Assembly: GCF_034931365.1 (NCBI RefSeq)
Contig: NZ_JAYGII010000014.1
Span: forward strand, 1 to 64,000
DNA length: 64,000 bases
Reading direction: 5' to 3'
Source of the DNA: Natronospira elongata
Lineage (GTDB): Bacteria > Pseudomonadota > Gammaproteobacteria > Natronospirales > Natronospiraceae
Shown one piece after another: positions 41,428-50,334 of the stretch. The stretch's first letter is position 1; every line of letters starts with the position of its first letter. Under the pieces are notes generated by a model. That model made no database searches, had not been told where the DNA came from, and saw only the letters and a program-made list of their open reading frames with translations. The position numbers and the translations under genes are program-made.

Positions 41428-42623
41428 GTAATATTTCTGCCCCCCAGCGTGCCAACGATATGACGGCGCCTTTCAATCCGCCCCTGGGCCTCTACATTCA
41501 CCTGCCCTGGTGTGAGCGCAAATGTCCCTATTGCGATTTCAATTCCCACGCCTTGAGCGGCCCGGTGCCGGAAGCGGACTATGTCGCGGCACTTGAAGCG
41601 GACCTTGGCCTGGAGGCCGACCGAGCCGGTGGGCGGCGAATCGAGAGTGTTTTCATTGGCGGCGGCACGCCCAGCCTGTTTTCGGGCAAGGCGATCGGCA
41701 GCGTGCTTGAAGCGGTGGACCGACGAATCGGTCTGGCGCAGTCGGCGGAAATCACCCTTGAAGCCAATCCGGGCAGTGCCGAAGCCGCCCGCTTTCGCGA
41801 TTTTCGCCAGGTGGGGGTCAATCGCCTGTCCATCGGTGTGCAGAGCTTCAATGATCAGCAACTGCAAGCCATCGGCCGAATCCATTCCGCCGAGCAGGCG
41901 CGGAAAGCGGTAGACGCCGCCCGCGCGGCCGGTATCGAGCGGTTGAATCTCGATCTGATGTACGGCTTGCCGGCACAGAGCCCGGAGGCGGCGGTGGCCG
42001 ACCTGGAAGCCGCCCTGGCACTGGCGCCGGACCACCTGTCCCATTATGAGCTCACCCTTGAACCCAACACCATCTTCCACAGCCAGCCGCCGGCCCTGCC
42101 GGATGAAGATCAGCGCTGGGACATGCTGCAGGCCTGCAGCGAGCGGATGAAGTCCGCCGGCCTGGAGCGCTACGAGATCTCCGCCTGGGCCCGCCCCGGC
42201 TCGGCCTGCCGGCACAACCTCAATTACTGGCAGTTCGGCGACTATCTCGCCATTGGCGCCGGCGCCCACGGCAAGGTCAGTGATGGTCACGAGATATGGC
42301 GTTATCGCAAGCACCGGGTACCACAACGCTTCATGAGTCTGACTGCGGGCGCGGGGGCCGAGGTATCTCGCCACGCCCTGTCCACCGACAACCGCTTGTT
42401 CGAGTTCATGCTCAATGCCCTGCGTCTGGTTGACGGCTTCAGTCTCGAGCTGTTCCGGGAGCGAACCGGGCTCGATCCCGATCTGGCCCGCCCGGGTCTG
42501 CGCTCCTTGGCGGCCGACGGCCTGATGGAGACAGATGCCTCCGGTGAGCACTGGCGGCCCAGTGAACGGGGTCTGGATTTGCTCAATGAATGTCAGGCCC
42601 GTTTTCTGCCGAAAGGGACATAA
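41424..42623 (+). CDS. hemW: Radical SAM protein HemW (heme chaperone)
   Basis: A 399-residue protein. The cluster motif is CERKCPYCDFNSH: three Cys with Phe after the third rather than the fourth Cys typical of HemN, which marks it as HemW. HemW is thought to insert heme into respiratory enzymes, so annotation as coproporphyrinogen oxidase is not preferred. It also shows FIGGGTPSLF and RLSIGVQSFND. The start overlaps the rdgB stop; a second ATG 36 bases downstream would also precede the domain. Confidence 0.94.
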   Translation: MSNISAPQRANDMTAPFNPPLGLYIHLPWCERKCPYCDFNSHALSGPVPEADYVAALEADLGLEADRAGGRRIESVFIGGGTPSLFSGKAIGSVLEAVDRRIGLAQSAEITLEANPGSAEAARFRDFRQVGVNRLSIGVQSFNDQQLQAIGRIHSAEQARKAVDAARAAGIERLNLDLMYGLPAQSPEAAVADLEAALALAPDHLSHYELTLEPNTIFHSQPPALPDEDQRWDMLQACSERMKSAGLERYEISAWARPGSACRHNLNYWQFGDYLAIGAGAHGKVSDGHEIWRYRKHRVPQRFMSLTAGAGAEVSRHALSTDNRLFEFMLNALRLVDGFSLELFRERTGLDPDLARPGLRSLAADGLMETDASGEHWRPSERGLDLLNECQARFLPKGT

Positions 42624-42627
42624 GCCC

Positions 42628-42819
42628 ATGAGCAGCAAGTTCGCCACCGTCAGCCTGCAATGCCCCTGGTGCCTGGAAGCGGTGGAAATATTCATTGATG
42701 CGGATGCGGAAGCCGGTCAATGGATGGAAGACTGCCCGGTTTGCTGCCACCCCATGAACCTGGAGGCTCAGCCGGACGGCAGCGGGGGCTGGCAAGTGAC
42801 GGCCGAGCGGGCCCATTAG
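42628..42819 (+). CDS. CPXCG-motif cysteine-rich protein
   Basis: A 63-residue protein starting at ATG 42628, four bases after hemW. It carries two Cys pairs, QCPWCLEAVE and DCPVCCHPMN, and an acidic segment FIDADAEAGQWMEDC between them, matching the small CPXCG family of probable zinc-binding proteins. Here the second pair reads CPVCC rather than CPxCG. Function is unknown. Co-transcription with hemW is likely. Confidence 0.85.
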   Translation: MSSKFATVSLQCPWCLEAVEIFIDADAEAGQWMEDCPVCCHPMNLEAQPDGSGGWQVTAERAH

Positions 42820-43244
42820 GTCCAGCCTTGGCATTTTATTCACATCCTTATCGTCCATTCCGGCGGCCTGAAGATCCTGCGCAGCCTGTGCAGACTGCAT
42901 TCACTCGGGAATGCCAACTGACTGAAATATCAGTGTTTTTTCTGGTGGCCATTTAGTGACCGAAATAAGGAAGGGCTTGCCCGCACGGGCATTTGCGACG
43001 GTTTGACCCAGTTCTTCCACACAGTTATCCACAGCTTTTGTGGAAAACCGGATTTTCCCTGCCTTGCCGTGGACTTGCCCGCAATAAGTCAAACACCACT
43101 CAAGCTAGTGACGCTAAGCGCCCGGGGACCGTATATAGCCACAGGCCTTGCGGCGGAACGTCGGGAGGTTTAGAATGCCGCGTTTCCAGTTTTCCGGGTG
43201 CCGACAACGGTCTGTGCCCCTGATTCAGCCAGGGTTTCAACGCC
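42820..43244. promoter_or_regulatory. Gene-free region upstream of rpmE with clustered DnaA-box-like sites
   Basis: A 425-base region without a credible gene. It contains a perfect DnaA box TTATCCACA at 43025-43033. An inverted one-mismatch box lies at 43039-43047 (TTTTCCACA on the minus strand), and a two-mismatch TCTTCCACA at 43013-43021. A palindrome TGCCCG-CA-CGGGCA occurs at 42978-42991. The rpmE promoter should lie at the right end; GTATATAG near 43130 is a possible -10 element. Confidence 0.5.
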
Positions 43245-43454
43245 ATGAAAGCGGATATCCATCCCGAATACAACGAAGTGACGGTGACTTGCAGTTGCGG
43301 CAACACCTTCAAGACCCGGTCCACGCTCGGCAAGGACCTCCAGGTCGAAGTGTGCTCCGCCTGCCACCCCTTCTACACCGGCAAGCAGAAGATCATGGAC
43401 ACCGCCGGCCGCGTGGACAAGTTCCGCCGCAAGTACGGTCGCAAGTCCGCCTGA
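43245..43454 (+). CDS. rpmE: 50S ribosomal protein L31 (zinc-binding type)
   Basis: A 69-residue ribosomal protein starting MKADIHPEYNEVTVTCSCGN. Four zinc-ligand Cys are present in CSCGN and VCSACHPFY, so this is the zinc-containing form rather than the Cys-less paralogue. It is a single-gene unit with its own hairpin downstream. Confidence 0.98.
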   Translation: MKADIHPEYNEVTVTCSCGNTFKTRSTLGKDLQVEVCSACHPFYTGKQKIMDTAGRVDKFRRKYGRKSA

Positions 43455-43462
43455 TCCTTTTG

Positions 43463-43490
43463 ACCACCGGGCGCCAGCCGCCCGGTGGTT
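43463..43490 (+). terminator. Probable terminator of rpmE
   Basis: CCACCGGGCG and CGCCCGGTGG form a 10-bp GC-rich stem shortly after the rpmE stop, followed by the weakly T-rich TTGCTTCCT. Without a clean T tract, termination may be partial. Confidence 0.65.
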
Positions 43491-43499
43491 GCTTCCTGC

Positions 43500-43529
43500 C
43501 TGTCATTCCCAGCTCATCTGCCCTATAAT
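43500..43529 (+). promoter_or_regulatory. Probable sigma-70 promoter of gltA
   Basis: A perfect -10 TATAAT at 43524-43529 lies 18 bases after CTGTCA (43500-43505), a 4/6 match to the -35 consensus. Transcription from it would begin near 43536, giving gltA a leader of about 280 bases. Confidence 0.6.
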
Positions 43530-43535
43530 CGGGCG

Positions 43536-43813
43536 CCCGACCCGGGGAGACCTGCGCGCCAGTCGCGCAGACGCTGACGCCCGAGGGTTCCGCACTGCCG
43601 ACGTGGTTCCCCTTCGTCATCGATTTCGGCCGGGTCGCGGGGGTGGCACACTGGACGCCTCTGCGTCTTTCTCCATGCGTGCACCCGACAATCGATCCGG
43701 GCTCGAACCAGCAAGCCGCCTTCTTCTTGCGTTTGCGTGCTGAATGCCTGCACGCCGGGCGGCCTGACCGCGCCCAGGATCGGGTACCAGGATTCCACAG
43801 GAGCGAGAGAACC
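43536..43813 (+). promoter_or_regulatory. Long 5' leader of gltA
   Basis: About 278 bases between the probable transcription start and the gltA ATG hold no convincing gene. A small hairpin CTGCGCG-CCAGT-CGCGCAG lies near 43551-43569, and a purine-rich GGAGCGAGAGAACC stands before the ATG. The frame is open upstream of gltA for 57 codons but shows no similarity to citrate synthases. Confidence 0.45.
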
Positions 43814-45112
43814 ATGAGCGAGAAGACCTGCAAGCTGGGCATGCCGGACAACGAGGACAGCGTTGATCTGCCCATCCGGGAAGGCAGCCTGGGGCCAGCC
43901 ACCGTGGACATTGGCCAGCTGTATCGTCAGCAAGGCGTGTTCACCTACGACCCCGGTTTCACCTCCACTGCCAGCTGCAAGAGCGCCATCACCTATATCG
44001 ATGGCGAGAAGGGCCAACTCCTCTATCGTGGCTACCCCATTGAGCAGCTGGCGGAGCAGTCCAGCTTCCTTGAGGTCTCCTACCTCCTCATGTACGGGGA
44101 ACTGCCCAGCCGGGAAACACTGGAGGGCTTCAAGCAGTCCATTCTCTATCACACCATGCTGAATGAATCGCTGCTGCGCTTCTTCAACGGCTTCCATTAT
44201 GATGCCCACCCCATGGCCATGATGACCGGCGTGGTCGGCTCCCTGTCCGCCTTCTATCACGATCAGAATGCCATGCGGGACCCGGAACAGCGTGATGTGT
44301 TTGCCCACCGCATCATCGCCAAGATGCCGACCATCGCGGCGGCGGCCTACAAGCATTCCATCGGTCAGCCCTTCATGTATCCCCAGAACCATCTGGGCTA
44401 CTGCTCCAACCTGCTGCACATGTTCTTCTCGGTCCCGGCGGAAGCCTATTCGCCCGACCCGGTAGCGGCGGAAGCGCTGGACCTGCTCTTCATTCTGCAT
44501 GCGGATCATGAACAGAATGCCTCCACCTCCACGGTGCGCCTTGCCGGCAGCACCGGCACCAATCCCTATGCGGCCATCGCGGCGGGTGTGACCGCGCTCT
44601 GGGGCCCGGCCCATGGCGGCGCCAATGAGGCGGTGCTGGACATGCTCAATGAGATTGGGGATGTGAAGAACATTCCCAAGTATCTGGAGAAGGCCAAGGA
44701 CAGGAATGACCCCTTCCGGCTGATGGGCTTCGGTCACCGGGTCTACAAGAACTATGACCCCCGCGCCAAGATCATTCGCGAGATGTGCCACAAGGTGCTC
44801 AAGCGCCTGGGCAAGGAGAATGATCCGCTGCTGGAGCTGGCGATGGAGCTTGAGCACATCGCGCTCAACGATGATTACTTTGTCGAGAAGAAGCTGTACC
44901 CGAATGTGGATTTCTACTCCGGCATCATCTACAAGGCCCTGGGTATTCCGGTCAGCATGTTCACGGTGATGTTCGCCATTGCCCGCACGGTGGGCTGGAC
45001 GGCCCACTGGCTGGAGATGATCGGTGACCCGGCCATGCGCATTGGTCGTCCGCGTCAGCTTTATGTTGGCGAGACCCAGCGGGATTACGTGCCCCTGGAT
45101 CGCCGGAAGTAA
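43814..45112 (+). CDS. gltA: Citrate synthase (type II)
   Basis: A 432-residue enzyme that condenses oxaloacetate and acetyl-CoA. The start MSEKTCKLGMPD at 43814 is preferred over the upstream open frame. Catalytic and substrate segments: the His region GWTAHWLEM near the end, LWGPAHGGANEAVL with the active-site His, and FGHRVYKNYDPRA. Length and N-terminal domain match the hexameric NADH-sensitive class of gammaproteobacteria. It is monocistronic, with a promoter upstream and a strong terminator downstream. Confidence 0.97.
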   Translation: MSEKTCKLGMPDNEDSVDLPIREGSLGPATVDIGQLYRQQGVFTYDPGFTSTASCKSAITYIDGEKGQLLYRGYPIEQLAEQSSFLEVSYLLMYGELPSRETLEGFKQSILYHTMLNESLLRFFNGFHYDAHPMAMMTGVVGSLSAFYHDQNAMRDPEQRDVFAHRIIAKMPTIAAAAYKHSIGQPFMYPQNHLGYCSNLLHMFFSVPAEAYSPDPVAAEALDLLFILHADHEQNASTSTVRLAGSTGTNPYAAIAAGVTALWGPAHGGANEAVLDMLNEIGDVKNIPKYLEKAKDRNDPFRLMGFGHRVYKNYDPRAKIIREMCHKVLKRLGKENDPLLELAMELEHIALNDDYFVEKKLYPNVDFYSGIIYKALGIPVSMFTVMFAIARTVGWTAHWLEMIGDPAMRIGRPRQLYVGETQRDYVPLDRRK

Positions 45113-45135
45113 TCGCGGTCCGACAGCAGAACAGG

Positions 45136-45164
45136 AACGGGCGGCCATTGGCCGCCCGTTTTTT
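45136..45164 (+). terminator. Rho-independent terminator of gltA
   Basis: AACGGGCGGCC, loop ATT, GGCCGCCCGTT, then further T residues (TTTT). It starts 24 bases after the gltA stop. The stem is 11 bp and perfectly paired. Confidence 0.93.
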
Positions 45165-45189
45165 GTGCTTAGGTTTTTGTGCTGAGGGC

Positions 45190-45590
45190 TTCGACCGCTG
45201 CAGTGCCTTTCGATGACGGTGACGTTTGCGTCCCGGCCTTGGAGGCGACAGGGCTTCCCAGGAACGTCGTGAACCCATCCCTGGGGACTCTGTGGGCGAC
45301 ATCCTGTCGCCCACAGTCCTGGAAAGCCCTGTCACCTCCAAGGCCTACCTGTGGTGGGGTCACCTGGACTGTGCCTGCTGAAGGCTTATTCAGATATTCG
45401 AGCAGATTACCTTCGATTCAGGCCGTTTATTCGCGGACAAATCCGCTCCCGCGGCGGCCTCGGCATAAGCTATTGGCACCGTGGGAGCGAATTCATTCGC
45501 GACTAAAAGCCACCGGAAGGGACTAAGCCATAAGACTTAACCAAACTCTCTCCGAGCACGGCACAGGTGACCACCACCAAACCTAAGCCG
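45190..45590. repeat. Composite dispersed repeat, copy 2 (hairpin module plus nested REPIN-like element)
   Basis: Homologous to 12060-12475 in the same overall orientation. The 27-bp arms 45237-45263 and 45317-45343 pair with two G-U-compatible mismatches. The loop holds CGTGAACCCATCCCTGGGG and an inner perfect 11-bp hairpin at 45291-45315. The flanking GGTCACCTGG-type arm near 45351-45374 and its inverted partner near 45555-45579 enclose a REPIN-like pair (45431-45454 and 45479-45502). No gene is present. Confidence 0.88.
45431..45502. repeat. REPIN-like inverted pair inside composite repeat copy 2
   Basis: Arms carrying the GCGGACAAATCCGCTCCC and GTGGGAGCGAATTCATTC cores face each other across a 24-base loop. 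The loop aligns with that of copy 1 only after reverse complementation, so this inner unit is inverted relative to copy 1. Confidence 0.85.
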
Positions 45591-45647
45591 GCACACCCCG
45601 TCACCGCTAACGAAGGGCGATACAACAATCGAGGCCCTGAGGATGAC

Positions 45648-46268
45648 TCACTCCTCCAGCAAGGCCTCCACCGCGGCAAGATTGCCCCGCTTCATGGGCC
45701 GGCCGTCTATGGGGCTGCGGGGGGCGTGGCCTTTTTCGTGGAGGCCGAAGACAGTGATTTCCAGGCTGACATCCCCGGCCATGAAGCTGTAGACCGGGTA
45801 ATTTTCGTGCTTGCCATTGGACTGGCGAAGGCGACGCTCCTCCGTTTCCACCGGGATACCCGAGTCCATCAGGAACATATAGACCGACTCCGGCATGTCG
45901 GCGAAGGCATGAAGGCTGACGTCGGCGTGCAGGGTGGCATTGCCATCAAGTACACCCCCCACCAGACGAGGCGAAAAATCCTGCAGCAGTTTCATCGCCT
46001 CAATCGCTGTCTCGCGTAGCTCCCGCAGACGATCCGGCTGGGTCTCGCCATGAAACAGGCGCAGATGTTCGTTCAGGGCTGATTCGATTTCCACATTGGT
46101 GGGCATGATGCGTCGAAGCTGGCTGCGCTCCAGACCAAGACGTTCGGATGCCTTGCGCTTGGCCAGAAGATAATCACGCACCCCTTCCTCGGCGAGGATG
46201 CGGGCGGCCTCCTGGGCCATGCGCTGACGGATTTCCTCGCTTCGCTTGTCAGTGCTGAGTCTGGTCAT
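45648..46268 (-). CDS. Conserved protein, possible nucleotidyltransferase fold
   Basis: A 206-residue cytoplasmic protein. The start MTRLSTDKRS at 46268 has a GAGGGGGTAA site; a longer upstream frame is not supported. The N-terminal half is helical (ARILAEEGVRDYLLAKRKASERLG). The middle segment PRLVGGVLDGNATLHADVSLHAF resembles the G-rich strand and acidic pair of minimal nucleotidyltransferases. The end SPIDGRPMKRGNLAAVEALL looks like a conserved signature of a family I recall only as hypothetical proteins in beta- and gammaproteobacteria. Catalytic activity is unproven. Confidence 0.65.
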   Translation of the reverse strand: MTRLSTDKRSEEIRQRMAQEAARILAEEGVRDYLLAKRKASERLGLERSQLRRIMPTNVEIESALNEHLRLFHGETQPDRLRELRETAIEAMKLLQDFSPRLVGGVLDGNATLHADVSLHAFADMPESVYMFLMDSGIPVETEERRLRQSNGKHENYPVYSFMAGDVSLEITVFGLHEKGHAPRSPIDGRPMKRGNLAAVEALLEE

Positions 46269-46489
46269 CGTTACCCCCTCGATCGGGCCGAAAAAATAGG
46301 GCGGGATTGGTGACGCGACTGGATGGGATGAAGAGACGACCTCCCTGGATGGAAACTGCTTACAGAAATACCGGTTTCGGCACCCGAAAAGCAAGCGGGA
46401 GTGCAAGAAATCCAGAAGAACGGTAGAGACGGCGGCGCGGGCGGCCGCCGTCTACTCATGAAAAAGCCTGGCCAGTCGGGCGCTGGCGC

Positions 46490-48940
46490 CTAGAAGAGAT
46501 CATCCGCCCCCGGACTGTCCTCATCACTGCTATCTTCCCGTTCGGGCAGTTGCCCCTCGCGGAAAATCTCGAACATGCCGTTGGGATGATCAGCCCCCAC
46601 CATCAGACCGGTATCCCGGGAGATGCGGACTCTCACCAGACCCGGCGGCTCATCCAGAGTCCGCTCGGGGGCACCAATCAGGGCCGCGCCCATGAATTCC
46701 GTCCAGATGGGCAGCGCCGCACGGGCGCCACCCTCCCGATTACCCAGGGGCTGAGAACGGTCGAAACCGATCCAGGCGGTGGCCACCAGATCCGGTGTGT
46801 AACCGCTGAACCAGGCATCGCGATACTCGTTGGCGGTACCGGTTTTACCCGCCAGGTCATTGCGGCCCAACTGCTGGCGGGCGAAGCGGCCCGTGCCGTG
46901 GCGGACCACATCCTGCAGCATGCTATCAATGAGATAGGCGTTCTGCGGGCTGATCACACGTTCAGCCAGGTTGATGGGTGATTCCGGGTTGAGCTCATCT
47001 TCATGCAGGGATGGCTGCCAGGCATCGCTGGCATCCTCGGCTTGCAGTTCTTCCGGCAGCCCGTTTTCGAGGCCCGGGACACTGCACTCGGGACAGACCA
47101 CGGCCGGCTGGGCCTGATACAGGGGCTCGCCCCGGCGATCCATGATGCGCTCAATGAACCAGGGCTCCACCCGATGACCACCGTTGGCAAAAACCGCATA
47201 ACCACGGGTGAGATCCAAGGGGGTCAACTCACCCGTGCCCAGTGCCAGAGTCAGGTCGCGGGGAAGGGCGCGGTCATCAAAACCGAAAGACCGCAGGTGC
47301 CCGGCTGTCCGGCCAATACCCACATCCCGCAGGACCCGAACGGACACCAGATTGCGTGAATGAACCAGTGCCTCTCTAAGTCTCGTGGGACCAAAGAAAC
47401 GACCGGTGTAATTGGTGGGCCGCCAGGTATGATCAATGTCGGCCTCTTCCACGACCACGGGGGCATCATTAACAAGGGTCGCCGGCGTAAAGCCGCTGTC
47501 CAGGGCGGCGGAGTAGATGAAGGGCTTGAAGGCAGAACCCGGCTGACGCAGGGCCTGTACCGCCCGGTTGTATTGGCTGTGACGGAAGTCGAAACCGCCG
47601 GCCAGCGCCTCGATGGCGCCGTCTTCCGGATTGATCGCGACCACCGCGCCCTGGGCCTCCGGCACCTGTGACAGAGCCCAGCCATCCTCATCCTGACTCA
47701 GGAACACGACATCACCGGGCATGACCACTTCATCGGCCCGCTCTGGTGCCGAGCCCTGGCGATTACGATTGATGAAGGGGCGGGCCCACTCCATGGTGGA
47801 AAAGTCCACCGTGACCCGGTCGGCATTGCGCCGGACGGCTTCGAAACCTGTCTCCCCGGCGGCCGCAACCACCACCGGCTCGAGACCACCGATACGGTAG
47901 TAGGAAGCCAGGGTCGAGGCCCAGGCCTGCTGGTCGGAGGGATCGTCGGGGACCTGGACCTGGCCGACGGGGCCTCTCCAGCCATGACGCTGGTCATAGG
48001 CGAGCAGGCCGTTGCGCAGCGCGCGGACGGCCGCCGGCTGCTTGCGACCATCCACGGTGGTCACAACCTGAAAACCGTCTTCGTAAGCCGCGTCGCCATA
48101 GCGACGGACCATTTCCTGACGGACCATCTCGGCCACGAAGGGTGCATCCACTTCCACCTGGGCGCGGTGAAGGCCGGCGGTAACCGGCGCCGTCACGGCC
48201 TCGGCGTACTCCTCCTGGCTGATGAGGTCCAGGGTCAGCATCCGACCCAGCACATAAGCCCGCCGATCCACGGCCCGCTCCGGGTTGCTGACCGGGTTGG
48301 CCCGCGATGGGGCCTGGGGCAGGCCGGCAATCATGGCCTTCTCCGCCAGGGTCAGCTCGGAAACGTCCTTGCCGTAGTAGACCTCGGCGGCGGCGGCGGC
48401 GCCAAAGGCGCGGTGCCCCAGAAAGATCTTGTTGAGATAAAGACTCATGATTTCTTCCTTGCTCAGCTCTCGCTCGATTTCAAAGGCGAGAAAGAGCTCC
48501 CGGATCTTGCGACCAAAGGTCTGGTCTCGGGTCAGGAAGAAGTTGCGGGCGACCTGCATGGTGATGGTGGAGCCACCGCCATGGGCCATTGAGCGGGTGG
48601 TGACAAGATAATAGGAGGCCCGCAGCATGGCCCGGAAGTCCACGCCCCGGTGGCGGAAGAAATTCTCGTCCTCGGCGGCAATCACCGCCTGCTTGAGGCG
48701 TTCCGGGAATTCCTCATAGCGAAGCGGACGGCGCCGTTCCTCGCCAAACTCGGCGATCAGACGGCCATCACGGCTAAAGACCCGCATGGGCTCCTTGAAG
48801 TCCACCTCACGCAGGACTTCGACATCAGGCTGATCGGGGGCAATATAGAGATAGGTGCCGACAACCACCCCGATGGCCACCACGAACAGGGTAAAACCGG
48901 CACCGAGCAGAAAAACCAGGATCTTGAGAAAACGCTGCAT
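46490..48940 (-). CDS. ponA: Penicillin-binding protein 1A (bifunctional glycosyltransferase/transpeptidase)
   Basis: An 816-residue class A PBP. It has an N-terminal membrane helix (residues about 5-30), a GT51 glycosyltransferase domain with AAEDENFFRHRGVDF and GGGSTITMQVARN, an inserted OB-like region, and a transpeptidase domain. The transpeptidase has the nucleophile motif SAFK near residue 468, the SRN triad in HSRNLVSVRV and KTGT near 697 (AGKTGTANEYRDAWF). The C-terminal tail is acidic. It builds and cross-links peptidoglycan at the inner membrane. Divergence from pilM is the conserved arrangement in gammaproteobacteria. Confidence 0.97.
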   Translation of the reverse strand: MQRFLKILVFLLGAGFTLFVVAIGVVVGTYLYIAPDQPDVEVLREVDFKEPMRVFSRDGRLIAEFGEERRRPLRYEEFPERLKQAVIAAEDENFFRHRGVDFRAMLRASYYLVTTRSMAHGGGSTITMQVARNFFLTRDQTFGRKIRELFLAFEIERELSKEEIMSLYLNKIFLGHRAFGAAAAAEVYYGKDVSELTLAEKAMIAGLPQAPSRANPVSNPERAVDRRAYVLGRMLTLDLISQEEYAEAVTAPVTAGLHRAQVEVDAPFVAEMVRQEMVRRYGDAAYEDGFQVVTTVDGRKQPAAVRALRNGLLAYDQRHGWRGPVGQVQVPDDPSDQQAWASTLASYYRIGGLEPVVVAAAGETGFEAVRRNADRVTVDFSTMEWARPFINRNRQGSAPERADEVVMPGDVVFLSQDEDGWALSQVPEAQGAVVAINPEDGAIEALAGGFDFRHSQYNRAVQALRQPGSAFKPFIYSAALDSGFTPATLVNDAPVVVEEADIDHTWRPTNYTGRFFGPTRLREALVHSRNLVSVRVLRDVGIGRTAGHLRSFGFDDRALPRDLTLALGTGELTPLDLTRGYAVFANGGHRVEPWFIERIMDRRGEPLYQAQPAVVCPECSVPGLENGLPEELQAEDASDAWQPSLHEDELNPESPINLAERVISPQNAYLIDSMLQDVVRHGTGRFARQQLGRNDLAGKTGTANEYRDAWFSGYTPDLVATAWIGFDRSQPLGNREGGARAALPIWTEFMGAALIGAPERTLDEPPGLVRVRISRDTGLMVGADHPNGMFEIFREGQLPEREDSSDEDSPGADDLF

Positions 48941-49275
48941 CTATGTCCCCGAAGGAAAAAATCACCAGAAATCCGGCATTTTGCCGCAAGATTCATATTT
49001 TAAGTCCTGACGCCCGGATGCGCGAATAGGCCCCCGGCGCGGACTTCCAGCCCCCTCGATATATGGGATTCTTTCCCTTTATTTTCAAGGGCTTATTTGC
49101 TTCTTAAAAGAGCCCCAAGCCTGGTCTTCGCAGCCTGCGGCAGCAGGGGGTGCGGAATAGAAGCGCATAAACCCGCATTTGATTTGACGGCACATTGATA
49201 TATAGTTCAATTCAGGTCTTAATGTTCTGGGCCATGTTCTGCCGCCAAGTTGCCGTCTGAGAAAGGAAAAAAGCA
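48941..49275. promoter_or_regulatory. Divergent ponA/pilM intergenic region
   Basis: 335 bases, AT-richer in the middle, without a credible gene. It should carry the ponA promoter on the minus strand and the pilM promoter on the plus strand. Confidence 0.6.
49179..49206 (+). promoter_or_regulatory. Candidate sigma-70 promoter of pilMNOPQ
   Basis: TTGATT (49179-49184), 16-base spacer, TATAGT (49201-49206). A start near 49213 would give a leader of about 60 bases before the pilM GTG. No sigma-54 type GG-N10-GC pair was seen nearby. Confidence 0.5.
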
Positions 49276-50334
49276 GTGTTCTCAAAACGCGCCAAGCCAA
49301 TGCTCGGCCTCGACATCTCCACCTCCTCGGTGAAGGTGATTGAGCTGAGTCAGACCAAGGCCGGCTACCGTGTGGATCACTACGCGGCGGAGCCCATGCC
49401 TCAGAATGCCATCACCGACAAGGTCATTGTCGATGTGGATGCCACCGGCGATGCCGTGCGCAAAGCCGTCAAACGCTCGGGCAGCCGAACCAAGCTGGCA
49501 GCCGTTGCCATTGGCGGTGCCTCGGTGATCAGCAAGGTGATCACACTACCAGCCAATCTCTCCGGCAAGGAGATGGAAGAGCAGGTGGAGCTGCAGGCCG
49601 ACCAGTACATTCCCTTCCCTCTGGAGGAAGTCTCCTACGATTTTGAGGTTCAGGGCCCCTCCGAGGCGGACCCGGACATGGTGGACGTGTTCCTGGCCGC
49701 CACCCGCAGCGAGAACGTTGAACACCGTCAGGCGGTACTCGAGGCCGCCGGCCTGCAAGCCAAAGTGGTGGAGATCGAATCGGATGCCATGGAGAACGCC
49801 TGTAGCCTGCTGACTCACCAGATGCCCGACAACGGTCTGGACAAGACCATTGCGGTGGTGGACTTCGGCGCCACCACCACCACCTTCAGCATTCTCAACG
49901 ACCGCAAGGTGGCCTATACCCGCGACCAGAACTTCGGTGGCCGACAGCTGACCGAGGAAATCATGCGCGCCTACGGCCTGTCCTTTGAAGAGGCCGGCAA
50001 GGCCAAGAAGGAAGGTGGGCTGCCCGGCAACTATGAGACCGACATCCTCGAACCCTTCGTGGACGACATGGCGCAGCAGATCAACCGCTCCATGCAGTTT
50101 TATCTGTCTTCCCACGCCGGCGGCGGGCAACTGGACCAGGTGATCGTCTGCGGTGGTTGCGCCGCCATCCCGGGCGTGGATCAGATGATCCAGGAAAGGC
50201 TGGAGGTGCCGACCGTGATCGGTAACCCCTTTGGGGAGATGAAACTTTCGTCCCGGGCCCGGGCGCAGAACGTCGAGAAAGACGCCCCGGCGCTCATGAT
50301 CGCCTGCGGGCTCGCGCTCAGGAGTTTTGACTGA
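49276..50334 (+). CDS. pilM: Type IV pilus inner-membrane platform protein PilM
   Basis: A 352-residue actin-like cytoplasmic ATPase-fold protein. The GTG start is preceded by GAAAGGAAAAAA. Actin-fold phosphate loops appear as LGLDISTSSVKVIEL at the start and VVDFGATTTTFSIL in the middle, with VIVCGGCAAIPGVDQMI near the end. PilM recruits PilN by its N-terminal peptide and forms the cytoplasmic ring of the alignment subcomplex. Its stop overlaps the pilN start by one base. Confidence 0.97.
   Translation: MFSKRAKPMLGLDISTSSVKVIELSQTKAGYRVDHYAAEPMPQNAITDKVIVDVDATGDAVRKAVKRSGSRTKLAAVAIGGASVISKVITLPANLSGKEMEEQVELQADQYIPFPLEEVSYDFEVQGPSEADPDMVDVFLAATRSENVEHRQAVLEAAGLQAKVVEIESDAMENACSLLTHQMPDNGLDKTIAVVDFGATTTTFSILNDRKVAYTRDQNFGGRQLTEEIMRAYGLSFEEAGKAKKEGGLPGNYETDILEPFVDDMAQQINRSMQFYLSSHAGGGQLDQVIVCGGCAAIPGVDQMIQERLEVPTVIGNPFGEMKLSSRARAQNVEKDAPALMIACGLALRSFD

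Noticed and set aside
41424..42623. Oxygen-independent coproporphyrinogen III oxidase (HemN)
   Set aside because: The cluster motif lacks the fourth Cys of HemN and the length fits HemW.
42901..43092. 63-codon minus-strand frame upstream of rpmE
   Set aside because: It overlaps the DnaA-box cluster and palindromes and shows no recognisable protein features.
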